Positions 16,404 to 24,703 of a stretch of DNA of 64,000 nucleotides are shown here, in pieces. A program made the translations under genes and the position numbers. Origin of the DNA: WRHT01 sp031550525 (GTDB lineage Bacteria > Desulfobacterota > Desulfovibrionia > Desulfovibrionales > Desulfovibrionaceae); contig JAVBON010000010.1 of the NCBI GenBank assembly GCA_031550525.1, positions 43,743 to 107,742 on the forward strand, written 5' to 3'. Numbering within the stretch: the first letter of the stretch is position 1; each line of letters starts with the position of its first letter. A model generated the notes under the pieces. The model worked only from the letters and a program-made list of their open reading frames with translations. It was not told the DNA's origin and made no database searches.

Positions 16404-17588
16404 TTACGGCTTCCGAATCTCGTCGTCCGTCAGGTAGCAGGCCGGGTCTTGGGCCCATACGTCGTCATACACGGCCTCGGCTCTGGCGCGGAAGTTGCCG
16501 CCGCAGATGTTAAGAAAGCGGCACTGGGCGCAACGGCCTTTCACATGCTTGTGTTTTTCTTTCAGCTTGGCGAGCAAGTCTATTTTGGGGTCCATCCATA
16601 TTTCAGAGAAGGGGCGTTCCAGCACGTTACCGAAGGTATGGTTGCGCCAGAACTGGTCGGCATGCACCTGACCGTCCCAAGAAATGCAGGAGAAACCGCG
16701 GCCGGAACTATTGCCTTCGTTGTACTGCAAAAGCTCGAACACTTCCTCGGCGCGCTTGGGGTCTTCCTTTTGCATGCGCATCCACAGGTAGGGGCCGTCG
16801 GCGTGGTTGTCCACGGTGAGCACTTCTTTGGTCAAGCCTTTGTCGAAAAGGGCGCGGGTTTCGTCCATAATCAGGTCAACAACCTGGCGGGTTTCGCGGT
16901 GGTCTAGGTCTTCTTTAACCAGTTCGGAACCGCGCCCGGAATACACCAGGTGGTAGAAGCAGATGCGGGGTATGTCCAGCTCTTCAACCAGGCGGAACAG
17001 CTTGGGCACTTCACTCACGTTGCGGCGGTTTATGGTAAAGCGCAGGCCTACTTTAAGGCCTTCGGCCTTGCAGTTTTCAATGCCTTCAAGGGCGCGTCTG
17101 AAAGAGCCAGGCACGGCGCGGAATTTATCGTGCACTTCTTCGCCGCCGTCCAGCGATATGCCAACGTAGGAGAGATTTACTTCTTTGAGTTCTTTGGCCT
17201 TTTGCTTGGTAATAAGGGTGCCGTTGGTGGAGATAACGGCACGCATGCCCTTTTGGGTGGCATGGCGGGCAAGCTCCACCAAATCCTGCCGCACCAGAGG
17301 CTCGCCGCCGGAAAACAGCATTACGGGCGCGCCAAAGGCTGCTAAATCGTCAATCATTACCTTGGCCTGTTCGGTGGATATATCGTCCTTTCCGTCAACC
17401 TCAACGGCTTTGGCGTAGCAGTGCACGCACTTCAAGTTGCAGCGCTTGGTCATGTTCCAGACCACCACCGGCTTTTTATCCTTGGAAAACTGCAGCAGGT
17501 GCGACGGCAACTGGCCGGAATGGCGGTTGTAACGCAAGGCGTCCGAAGGCTCCACCTGGCCGCAGTACAATTTGGAAATGCCAATCAT
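16404..17588 (-). CDS. ahbC: 12,18-didecarboxysiroheme deacetylase AhbC (radical SAM)
   Basis: 394 residues from ATG 17588, which has AGGAG upstream and gives the family's typical MIGISKLYCG start; the frame runs further up to 17675 without such a site. CNLKCVHC (Cys50, 54, 57) is the radical-SAM motif, FSGGEPLVRQD the GGEP motif, and CAQCRFLNICGGNFRARAE the C-terminal auxiliary-cluster region. AhbC removes the acetate side chains of 12,18-didecarboxysiroheme to form Fe-coproporphyrin III, the substrate of AhbD. First gene of the minus-strand heme operon. Confidence 0.9.
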   Translation of the reverse strand: MIGISKLYCGQVEPSDALRYNRHSGQLPSHLLQFSKDKKPVVVWNMTKRCNLKCVHCYAKAVEVDGKDDISTEQAKVMIDDLAAFGAPVMLFSGGEPLVRQDLVELARHATQKGMRAVISTNGTLITKQKAKELKEVNLSYVGISLDGGEEVHDKFRAVPGSFRRALEGIENCKAEGLKVGLRFTINRRNVSEVPKLFRLVEELDIPRICFYHLVYSGRGSELVKEDLDHRETRQVVDLIMDETRALFDKGLTKEVLTVDNHADGPYLWMRMQKEDPKRAEEVFELLQYNEGNSSGRGFSCISWDGQVHADQFWRNHTFGNVLERPFSEIWMDPKIDLLAKLKEKHKHVKGRCAQCRFLNICGGNFRARAEAVYDDVWAQDPACYLTDDEIRKP

Positions 17589-17723
17589 AAACTCTCCTTT
17601 GGATCTCTGACGGACGTAACTTTGAATTTGTGGCAGCACGCCCGCGCAAGCAAAAAGGGCGCGCAACAAGGACATTGCGCTGGCCCCGTTAAAGCAGGCG
17701 GACTATACACCTGTTGCCGCCGA

Positions 17724-19313
17724 TTATAAACTACTTTTTTTCCCGCGCTTGAAAATGCCCATGGTGTCCGCCCATATGGCCGGAGCCAGCAGGCGGCAAA
17801 GCGCGGCGAAACAGGCCAGAAATACCGCCGAGGCCGCACACAGGCTTAAAAAGGCCCCAGATAAAGGGCTGCCCGGCAATAACCCTTGCGTATAATCGCA
17901 AACCAGGCGCGCAACAAGGGCGCAAGGGGCGGAAAGCGCCAAAAGGGCGCCTGCCCGCCGTGTCAAATTTTGCAACGCTTCGGCCCCAAAGTTTTTTACC
18001 CATCTCCACAGCATCAGCGCCGTATAAAAAGCCATGGCGCTCACACCGGCAACAGCCACGCCCATTGCCCCATACTGTTTGGACAGCCACCAGTAAAGCG
18101 GCAATGTGGTCAGGGTGGAGGCCGTGCCTACCAGCACGGGCGTAATAGTATTCTGATGGGCGTAAAAACCGCGCCCCAACACCTGCTGCACGGCCCAGAA
18201 GGAGGTGGCGCAAAGCATTACGACCAAAAGCGCGGCAGTAGCCGATGTGGCTTGGGCCGAAAACACGCCCTGCTGGAATATAAGGCGTATTGTGGGCGTG
18301 GCAACGGACATCATCCAGAAAGACAAGGGCATGATTACGGCTAGGGATGTAAGCAGGGCCTTGTTTACCGTGCCGTCAAAGCCGCGTTTGTCGCCATCGG
18401 CCACCAGCGCGGCCAGAAAGGGGTAGGAGGCCACGCCAGCCGCCTGCGCCACCACGCCCACTGGCACCATCATGATGCGCCTTGCGTAATTAAGGTGGCT
18501 TATGGCCCCCTCCGGCCCCAGCGAGCCGAAAATGCGCACAAACTGCTCATCCAGCACCACTATGGATTGCCCCAGCATTAAGGGCAGGGCCAGCAACACA
18601 AAGCGTTTGAGGCCGGGGTGCGCCAAGGTGAGTTTTAGATCCAACCCGCCAGCGCGAGCGGCCAGAAAAGGCAAAATGAGGCTCCCCAAGGCCGCGCCGC
18701 ACAGCACACCCCAAGAAAAACCCTCTATGCCCCTCTCAGGGAACATATGAATAAATAGGATGCCAATCAGAATAATACAGCCGTTGTAAACCAGCGGCGT
18801 CAGCGCGGGCACGGTGAACTGGCGGCGCATGATGAGCAGGGCTGTAAAACAGGCCCCCGGCAAAAAACAGGCCTGCGCTGGCAGTATTATGCGCAAAAAG
18901 CGCACCAGCCGCTGCATTACCGCCGGGTCCATGTTTGATGCCGCAAAGCCTGGGGCGGCAACATAGGCCACCTGCTCGGCAAAAATCCAGGCCAGAGCGG
19001 TTAAAGAGCCTATGGCAATTACCACCCACCAGAAAGCGGAGGAGAAAAAGGCCCAGCCGTCTTCGTCGCTGTTTTTGAAAAATATGGTCAGCAGCGGAAT
19101 GAGGGTGATGGAAAAATACCCGCCGGCCAGCAGGTAGTTTATAAAATCCGGAATGGCGAAAGAGGCGTTGTAAATGTCTGTTTCCAGCCCCGCCCCGAAG
19201 TAATAGGATATTACCTTGTCGCGTATAAGGCCCATAAAACGCGACAGAAATATGCTGCCCGCCATAATCAGCGCGGCTGGCCCAAGGCGCTGGGCTTTGG
19301 TTAGAATGCTCAT
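17724..19313 (-). CDS. murJ: Lipid II flippase MurJ (MviN)
   Basis: 529 residues, 13-14 hydrophobic helices spread over the whole length, starting with LGPAALIMAGSIFLSRFMGLIRDKVISYYFG, the classic MurJ N-terminus with the conserved Arg residues in TM1. It turns lipid-linked peptidoglycan precursor across the inner membrane. Its ATG overlaps the stop of the amidohydrolase gene by four bases, so the genes are translationally coupled. Ends in a basic tail KRGKKSSL. Confidence 0.95.
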   Translation of the reverse strand: MSILTKAQRLGPAALIMAGSIFLSRFMGLIRDKVISYYFGAGLETDIYNASFAIPDFINYLLAGGYFSITLIPLLTIFFKNSDEDGWAFFSSAFWWVVIAIGSLTALAWIFAEQVAYVAAPGFAASNMDPAVMQRLVRFLRIILPAQACFLPGACFTALLIMRRQFTVPALTPLVYNGCIILIGILFIHMFPERGIEGFSWGVLCGAALGSLILPFLAARAGGLDLKLTLAHPGLKRFVLLALPLMLGQSIVVLDEQFVRIFGSLGPEGAISHLNYARRIMMVPVGVVAQAAGVASYPFLAALVADGDKRGFDGTVNKALLTSLAVIMPLSFWMMSVATPTIRLIFQQGVFSAQATSATAALLVVMLCATSFWAVQQVLGRGFYAHQNTITPVLVGTASTLTTLPLYWWLSKQYGAMGVAVAGVSAMAFYTALMLWRWVKNFGAEALQNLTRRAGALLALSAPCALVARLVCDYTQGLLPGSPLSGAFLSLCAASAVFLACFAALCRLLAPAIWADTMGIFKRGKKSSL

Positions 19314-20629
19314 GGCCTGTCCTGTTTGCGCAGCCAGTCGTGCAGGTTTTGGGCTTCGCGCCGCAGGGCGGGGTAGTCCAGGCTGGGGAACTTGCCGTGC
19401 GCGTAAAGTATTTTTCCTTCCACCATTGTCATTACAACTTCATGCCCGCTGGCCGCATAGGCCAGATGGGAAACAGGGCTGCTTAAAGGCGCGAGGTTGG
19501 GCTGGGTTAGATCAAGCACAGTCAAATCTGCGGGAGAGCCTGCGCTCAGAGACCCCAGTTCCGGCCAGCCAAGAGCTTTGCCGCCGTTAACCGTTGCCAT
19601 GTCCAGAGCCTGCCAGGCAGGCAGGGTGGTGGGCTCCATGCTGCGCACCTTGTGCAACAGGGCGCAGGCGGACATTTCGGCGAACATGTTCTGGCTGTTG
19701 TTGCTGGCCGCTCCGTCTGTGCCAAGGCTTACGTTCAGGCCCTTGGCAAGCATCTGCGGCACCGGCGCTATTCCTGAGGCAAGCTTCATGTTGCTGCGCG
19801 GGTTATGCGCCACGCTGCAACCGTGCTCTGCCAACAGGGCGATTTCGTCCTCGTTCAGCTCCACGCCGTGGGCTATGAGCGTGCGCGTGGTAAGCAACCC
19901 TGCCCTCCTGCATGCCTCCACGGGTCGGCATCCGTATAGTTTCATGCTTTGCGCCGTTTCCGAAGCGGTTTCCGCCAAGTGCACATGCAGGGGCAGGTCA
20001 AGCTCCCGCGCCAGAGACGCGCATTTTTCCAGCAGGTCCAGATTGGTGGTGTATACGGAGTGCGGCGATATAGCATAGCGTATGCGGGCGTTGCCTTTAA
20101 GCTCTGCGGCTTGTTCCCTTGCCGCGTCCAGGGCCTTGGCCGGGTCAGCGTAACCTATGGATGGAAAGGCGAAAATGCCCTCGCCCGCCACGGCGCGCAT
20201 GCCGGCCTTGTCAATGCTGCGGTATATGTGCGGCTCGTTCAGGTACATGTCGCAAACTGTTGTGGTGCCGGTGCGCAGCATTTCGGCGCAGGAGAGCAGA
20301 GTGCCCACCTCCAGCATATGAGGGCTGAAGCGGGCTTCACGCGGAAAAATCTCGTTGGTCAGCCATTCCATAAGAGGTATGTCATCGGCTATGCCGCGCA
20401 GCAGAGACATGGGCATATGGGTATGCGTGTTGATAAGGCCAGGCATGACCAAGGCAGCGCCCAACGCGAGTTGTTCAGCCCCTTGCCAGGCTGCCCCAAC
20501 TTCCGCCTTTCCGCCTATGGCCGCTATCTTGCCGTCGCTTACAGCAATGGCCCCATCATATATTACTTCGCGCTCTTGGTTTTGCGTCACTATCACATCG
20601 GCGTGAAGAAGCAGATTACATGTTTGCAT
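19310..20629 (-). CDS. mtaD: 5'-methylthioadenosine/S-adenosylhomocysteine deaminase-type amidohydrolase
   Basis: 439 residues. Metal-dependent amidohydrolase: HTHMPMSLLRGIADD (two metal His), LPLHVHLAETASE (third His and Glu), AHGVELNEDE and GTDGAASNN (metal Asp). This motif set is that of the MtaD group, which deaminate S-adenosylhomocysteine, methylthioadenosine or adenosine. Recycling of SAM by-products would suit a cell with several radical-SAM and methyl-transfer enzymes. Middle gene of a three-gene overlapping unit (14 bases with the upstream gene, 4 with murJ). Exact purine substrate uncertain. Confidence 0.88.
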   Translation of the reverse strand: MQTCNLLLHADVIVTQNQEREVIYDGAIAVSDGKIAAIGGKAEVGAAWQGAEQLALGAALVMPGLINTHTHMPMSLLRGIADDIPLMEWLTNEIFPREARFSPHMLEVGTLLSCAEMLRTGTTTVCDMYLNEPHIYRSIDKAGMRAVAGEGIFAFPSIGYADPAKALDAAREQAAELKGNARIRYAISPHSVYTTNLDLLEKCASLARELDLPLHVHLAETASETAQSMKLYGCRPVEACRRAGLLTTRTLIAHGVELNEDEIALLAEHGCSVAHNPRSNMKLASGIAPVPQMLAKGLNVSLGTDGAASNNSQNMFAEMSACALLHKVRSMEPTTLPAWQALDMATVNGGKALGWPELGSLSAGSPADLTVLDLTQPNLAPLSSPVSHLAYAASGHEVVMTMVEGKILYAHGKFPSLDYPALRREAQNLHDWLRKQDRP

Positions 20630-21071
20630 GGCCCGGCCCTTTTTTCTGTTGCAGTTTTGCCTTCAGGTACAGGGCCAACGCATCGGCCTCGGCATCAGTG
20701 TTTGAAGCCGCCAGGCCCAGTTCGGCCAGATCTCGCGCGACTTGCTCCTCCATGCGGGCCGATTCCATAAACATGAGGTATACCAGGCCAAGGGCGGCAT
20801 CGTTATCTGGCGCGCCGTTGCATAATTCGTCCAACTGGTTTTGCGGTATGGTTTCCAACAGCCTGTCGCTGAACAGGTTTATCCATTTAATATACAATTC
20901 GCGCGGCAATTGCGGAACAAGGCGGGAAAGGGCTTCGGCTTCCTTATCTTCAAGCCCCGGCAGGCTCAGGGCCATAAAATCACCCAAGGCCTCGGCCCTG
21001 CGGGTGTTATCGGTATCCAGCCGGGCCAGTATTACTTGAGTTACGCGGGTGCGAACTTCTTGTGCGGTCAT
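20616..21071 (-). CDS. Conserved hypothetical small helical protein
   Basis: 151 residues, all predicted helical, acidic, without signal or membrane segment. Leu-rich segments LPGLEDKEAEALSRLVPQLP and LGLVYLMFMESARMEEQV suggest a compact helical bundle. Overlaps mtaD by 14 bases and is the promoter-proximal gene of the unit, so it is made with mtaD and murJ. I do not recognise a family and see no catalytic motif. Confidence 0.75.
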   Translation of the reverse strand: MTAQEVRTRVTQVILARLDTDNTRRAEALGDFMALSLPGLEDKEAEALSRLVPQLPRELYIKWINLFSDRLLETIPQNQLDELCNGAPDNDAALGLVYLMFMESARMEEQVARDLAELGLAASNTDAEADALALYLKAKLQQKKGPGHANM

Positions 21072-21213
21072 GTTAAAAGAGCCTCATTATGCGGATGCCT
21101 TTAAGTTTTTCAAAGCTTTTTAACTTATTGCCCTGTGTAGCGCAATGATGTTTGCGTGTCCGCCCGGTTTTTGATAACTTGCGGTCGTATAACAAAACTC
21201 CAAAGGAGAGGCC

Positions 21214-21798
21214 ATGTTAAAAAGGTCTTGCGCGTTTGCCGCGCTGTGTATTTTAATGTCAACCTTTGCATTTTCGCCCGCGCTTTGGGCTAAGGAGCAC
21301 ACTTTGATCAAGCTTGAAACAAGCCTTGGGGATATCGTTATAGAGCTTAACGAGGAAAAGGCCCCCAAAACCTGCGAGAACTTTCTGGAATATGTGGAAG
21401 AAGGTTTTTACGACGGCACTATTTTTCACCGCGTAATAGACAACTTTATGATTCAGGGCGGCGGCTTTACCGTTGCCATGCAGCAAAAGCCCACCCAGTC
21501 GCCGGTGGAAAACGAAGCCGATAACGGCCTGAAAAACGACAAATACACCGTGGCCATGGCCCGCACGCAGGACCCTCACTCGGCCACCGGCCAGTTTTTT
21601 ATAAACGTGAAGAACAACGACTTTTTAAACCATACCGGCCGTAATCTTAACGGATGGGGCTACTGCGTGTTCGGCAAGGTTGTGCAGGGGCAGGACGTTG
21701 TTGATAAAATTAAAGCCGTGCCCACCCAGACCAAGGGCTTTCATGAAAACGTGCCCAAAATTCCGGTGGTGATCAACAAGGCCACTGTTGTGGAGTAA
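21214..21798 (+). CDS. ppiA: Periplasmic peptidyl-prolyl cis-trans isomerase, cyclophilin type
   Basis: 194 residues. Signal peptide MLKRSCAFAALCILM...ALWA precedes a compact bacterial cyclophilin: LGDIVIELNEEKAPKTCENFLEYV, FYDGTIFHRVIDNFMIQGGG with the catalytic Arg, SATGQFFIN, and GYCVFGKVVQGQDVVDKI. Catalyses proline isomerisation during periplasmic folding. GGAG lies just before the ATG. Transcribed alone and ended by the hairpin at 21934. Confidence 0.94.
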   Translation: MLKRSCAFAALCILMSTFAFSPALWAKEHTLIKLETSLGDIVIELNEEKAPKTCENFLEYVEEGFYDGTIFHRVIDNFMIQGGGFTVAMQQKPTQSPVENEADNGLKNDKYTVAMARTQDPHSATGQFFINVKNNDFLNHTGRNLNGWGYCVFGKVVQGQDVVDKIKAVPTQTKGFHENVPKIPVVINKATVVE

Positions 21799-21933
21799 CA
21801 CGGCTCTTGCGGCACGGCCTGCCTTATACCTTGGCCTGCCGCGCTCATACCCCGCATTGCGCGCGAGCGGCGCTTGTTTTTTTATGCGCGGCTTGTTGTT
21901 GTAAAATAGCCGGTTATGCAATTTACCATTTTA

Positions 21934-21968
21934 AGCACTGGCGCAGGGCAACCCCCTGCGCCAGTGCT
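21934..21968. terminator. Bidirectional terminator hairpin
   Basis: Perfect 15-bp arms 21934-21948 and 21954-21968 with a 5-base loop between two converging genes. The right arm overlaps the stop codon of the minus-strand gene by two bases. Confidence 0.78.
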
Positions 21969-22362
21969 ATGCTTGCAAGAATTGCACCCACACCTGCCGC
22001 CGTCTTGGCCCGTCGCCTTCAAAAAAGTATATTCCCTGCCACGTGCCAAGTTGAACGACGTATTCTTCCACAATAAGCGTAAGGCTTGGCCCTATCAGAG
22101 TGGTTTTTATGTGGGCGTCGCTGTTGCCTTCAACATGCGCAAAGCCAGCTTTGGCCGGAATCATTTTGCGCAAGTAAGACGTCATATCGTCCACCACGGC
22201 GGGGTCGGCGTTTTCGTTAACGGTAAGAGCGGCGGTGGTATGCGGGCAAAACAGCACCAGCGCCCCTGAATCCCAGCCGTTTTGATCGACTTTTTCCTGA
22301 ACCAGGTGCGTTATATCAATAAGTTCCTCACGTTCGGTGGATTCCAGAAATATTTTATCCAT
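21967..22362 (-). CDS. YjbQ/UPF0047-family protein
   Basis: 131 residues from ATG 22362 (GGAG upstream), preferred over the codon at 22392. HTTAALTVNENADPAVVDDM is the signature of the secondary thiamine-phosphate-synthase-like family (YjbQ), with the H/E residues that line the site; FFEGDGPRRRQVWVQ is the conserved end. E. coli YjbQ shows weak thiamine phosphate synthase activity, but the true role of the family is not settled. Single gene. Confidence 0.88.
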   Translation of the reverse strand: MDKIFLESTEREELIDITHLVQEKVDQNGWDSGALVLFCPHTTAALTVNENADPAVVDDMTSYLRKMIPAKAGFAHVEGNSDAHIKTTLIGPSLTLIVEEYVVQLGTWQGIYFFEGDGPRRRQVWVQFLQA

Positions 22363-22486
22363 ACGTTTTCTCCAACGGCGGCTTGAGATCAAACCGTATT
22401 AAGCTTAAGGTTGCTCCGGCATTGCCTGCCAGGTAATTAACAGTAGCACGCCGTAAAATGTTTTTCAGCTATAAAATGGAGTTATC

Positions 22487-24436
22487 ATGCCTGTTGTAAT
22501 GGGAACCGCCGGACACATAGACCATGGCAAAACCTCGCTGGTGCGCGCCCTTACCGGCACCGACTGCGACCGGCTGGAAGAAGAGAAGCGCCGTGGCATA
22601 ACCATAGAGCTTGGCTTTGCCTATTTGCCGCTGCCGGAGAAGATGGGCGGCGGAAAGCTCTCGATCGTGGACGTGCCGGGGCATGAGCGTTTTGTAAAAA
22701 ACATGGTTTCCGGCGCGGCGGGCATAGATTTTGTCATGCTGGTGGTGGCGGCGGACGAGGGCGTTATGCCGCAAACCCGCGAGCATCTTGAAATATGTTC
22801 CTTGCTGGGTATTCAAAAAGGTCTGGTTGCCCTGACCAAAACAGATATGGTGGATGCCGAATGGCTTGGCCTGGTTACTGAGGATGTGAAAACTTTTCTG
22901 CAGGGCAGTTTTTTGGAAGGCGCTCCGGTTTTTCCGGTTTCTTCACATACTGGAGATGGTATGGAGGCGCTAAAGGCGGTTCTTTACGATATGGCGGTGA
23001 ATTTCAACCCCAAAAGGCGCGGAGATTTGCCGCGCCTGCCGGTGGATAGAATTTTCACCATGCGCGGGCACGGCACCGTGGTCACTGGCACGCTTATTTC
23101 CGGCAGCTTCAGACTGGGGGAGGACTTGGTGCTGGAGCCTTCCGGCCTTTCCAGCAAGGTGCGCGGGCTGCAAAGCCACGGCAGCGCGGTGGATATGGCT
23201 CCGGCCGGATTCCGCACCGCTGTAAATCTGCCGGGGCTGGAAGTGGAGCAGATTGCCAAGGGCGATGTTCTGACCAGGCCGGGGGCACTTTTCAGGGCCG
23301 AAAGCTGGATGGTAAGCCTTAAATGTCTGGCTTCTTCCCCCAACGCCCTTAAGCACCGTACCGAGGTGCATTTTCACCATGGGGCAAGGGAAGTGCAGGC
23401 CAGGCTGAATTTTTTGGACAGAGACAAGCTTAACCCCGGCGAAACCGCCCTGTGCCGGGTAAATTTTGATGAGCCAATGGTGGGCGTGTTTGCGGACCGT
23501 TGCGTGGTGCGGGCTTTTTCGCCACTGCGTACCGTGGCTGGCGGCGCCGTGATCCGCCCTTTGCCACTGGATTTGCGTAAAAAAGACCCGGCCTACGGGC
23601 GCAAGCTGGAAATTTTGTCTGAGCTGGCTTTAAAGCAGTCATCCGCAAGCCTTGTGCCGGAAGAGAGCATTATGCTGCACTTGGAGTTAAGCGGACAGAA
23701 CGGGGCCAGCTTTAGCGAGCTGTGCGTGCTTACCAATCTGGAAAGCTCCGCCTTGGAAAAGTCTTTACAGCTTCTGGGCAGCAAACAGCTTGCCTTTGTT
23801 ACAGATAGGGACGAGCGGCGCTACCTTGCCGGAGCGCCGGCGGAAAAACTTTTTGATTCATGTTTGGCCTATTTTGCGGATTTTCATAAGCGCGAGCCTA
23901 TGAAGCCGGGCCTTAGCCGTTCCGCCGCGCTTTCAGGCTGGGGCAGGCTCCTCAGCCCCAAGCTGGCGCATTTTGTGCTGGAGCGTAACCTCAAGCTGGG
24001 CAAAATAATTGCAGACGGTGAAGTGCTGCGCCTGCCGGAGCACAAAGTTTCCATGGCCGGAGGCTCGGCCGGGCTGCGGGATACCCTGCTTAAAGTGTAT
24101 GCGGGCGCCGGCATGGCCCCGCCCAATATAAAAGAAGCGCTGGAAGCCGCCGCCGCCAATATAAAAGATGCCGCGCCCGTGCTGCGCCTTATGCAGGATA
24201 ACGGCGAACTGGTAAAACTTAACGAAGATATTTACTATTCCGGCACGGCGTATAACGAGATTCAGCAAAAGGCCGTGGCATGGTTTGCCAGCCACGATAA
24301 CCTTGGCGTGCCGGAGCTTAAAGAAATAACCGGCCTTTCGCGCAAGTACCTTATCGCCTTGCTGGAGTATTTTGACAAAAGCAAGCTTACGGTGCGTGTT
24401 GGCGACAAACGCGTGCTCAGGGTAAAACAGGGGTAG
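22487..24436 (+). CDS. selB: Selenocysteine-specific elongation factor SelB
   Basis: 649 residues. GTPase domain with GHIDHGKTSLVRAL (P-loop), RGITIELGF (switch I), DVPGHERFVKNM (switch II) and TKTD (G4); then two beta-barrel domains and four C-terminal winged helices ending GLSRKYLIALLEYFDKSKLTVR, the part that binds SECIS hairpins in mRNA. It delivers Sec-tRNA to UGA codons. Its presence shows that this organism makes selenoproteins and supports reading the UGA at 57674 as selenocysteine. selA, selC and selD are not in the window. Transcribed alone. Confidence 0.96.
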   Translation: MPVVMGTAGHIDHGKTSLVRALTGTDCDRLEEEKRRGITIELGFAYLPLPEKMGGGKLSIVDVPGHERFVKNMVSGAAGIDFVMLVVAADEGVMPQTREHLEICSLLGIQKGLVALTKTDMVDAEWLGLVTEDVKTFLQGSFLEGAPVFPVSSHTGDGMEALKAVLYDMAVNFNPKRRGDLPRLPVDRIFTMRGHGTVVTGTLISGSFRLGEDLVLEPSGLSSKVRGLQSHGSAVDMAPAGFRTAVNLPGLEVEQIAKGDVLTRPGALFRAESWMVSLKCLASSPNALKHRTEVHFHHGAREVQARLNFLDRDKLNPGETALCRVNFDEPMVGVFADRCVVRAFSPLRTVAGGAVIRPLPLDLRKKDPAYGRKLEILSELALKQSSASLVPEESIMLHLELSGQNGASFSELCVLTNLESSALEKSLQLLGSKQLAFVTDRDERRYLAGAPAEKLFDSCLAYFADFHKREPMKPGLSRSAALSGWGRLLSPKLAHFVLERNLKLGKIIADGEVLRLPEHKVSMAGGSAGLRDTLLKVYAGAGMAPPNIKEALEAAAANIKDAAPVLRLMQDNGELVKLNEDIYYSGTAYNEIQQKAVAWFASHDNLGVPELKEITGLSRKYLIALLEYFDKSKLTVRVGDKRVLRVKQG

Positions 24437-24498
24437 GGCGTGTTAACGCGAGCATGGCCTGGCATGGGGTTTGCATAGCTGCTGTTGGGGTTGCGTTT

Positions 24499-24595
24499 TT
24501 AGCTTGTGCCTGCATTATAAGGCTTTTTATTCCACTGTCATACCATTGGAGTATGCTCCCTGCATAAAAAGCTTTCTTGCTTGGCACAATCCTAA
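24499..24595. repeat. Decayed palindromic element related to the 63-kb repeats
   Basis: Ends TAGCTTGTGCC and GGCACAATCCTA are imperfect inverted repeats close to the TAGGTTGTGCC ends of the elements at 63317 and 63812. Inside, GGCTTTTTAT pairs with ATAAAAAGC and the loop has ATACCATTGGAGTATGCTCC, like ATACCGTAAGAGTATACTCT there. It lies between selB and ftsK. Confidence 0.55.
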
Positions 24596-24703
24596 AATCC
24601 CCGTATTGTCAGCAGGCTCCGCATAAAGTGCGCAGTCGGCATATTGACGCGCGTGCCTGTAACTTGCCCGATGGGCGTTTTTAGCTTATCTCTCCGGATA
24701 ATT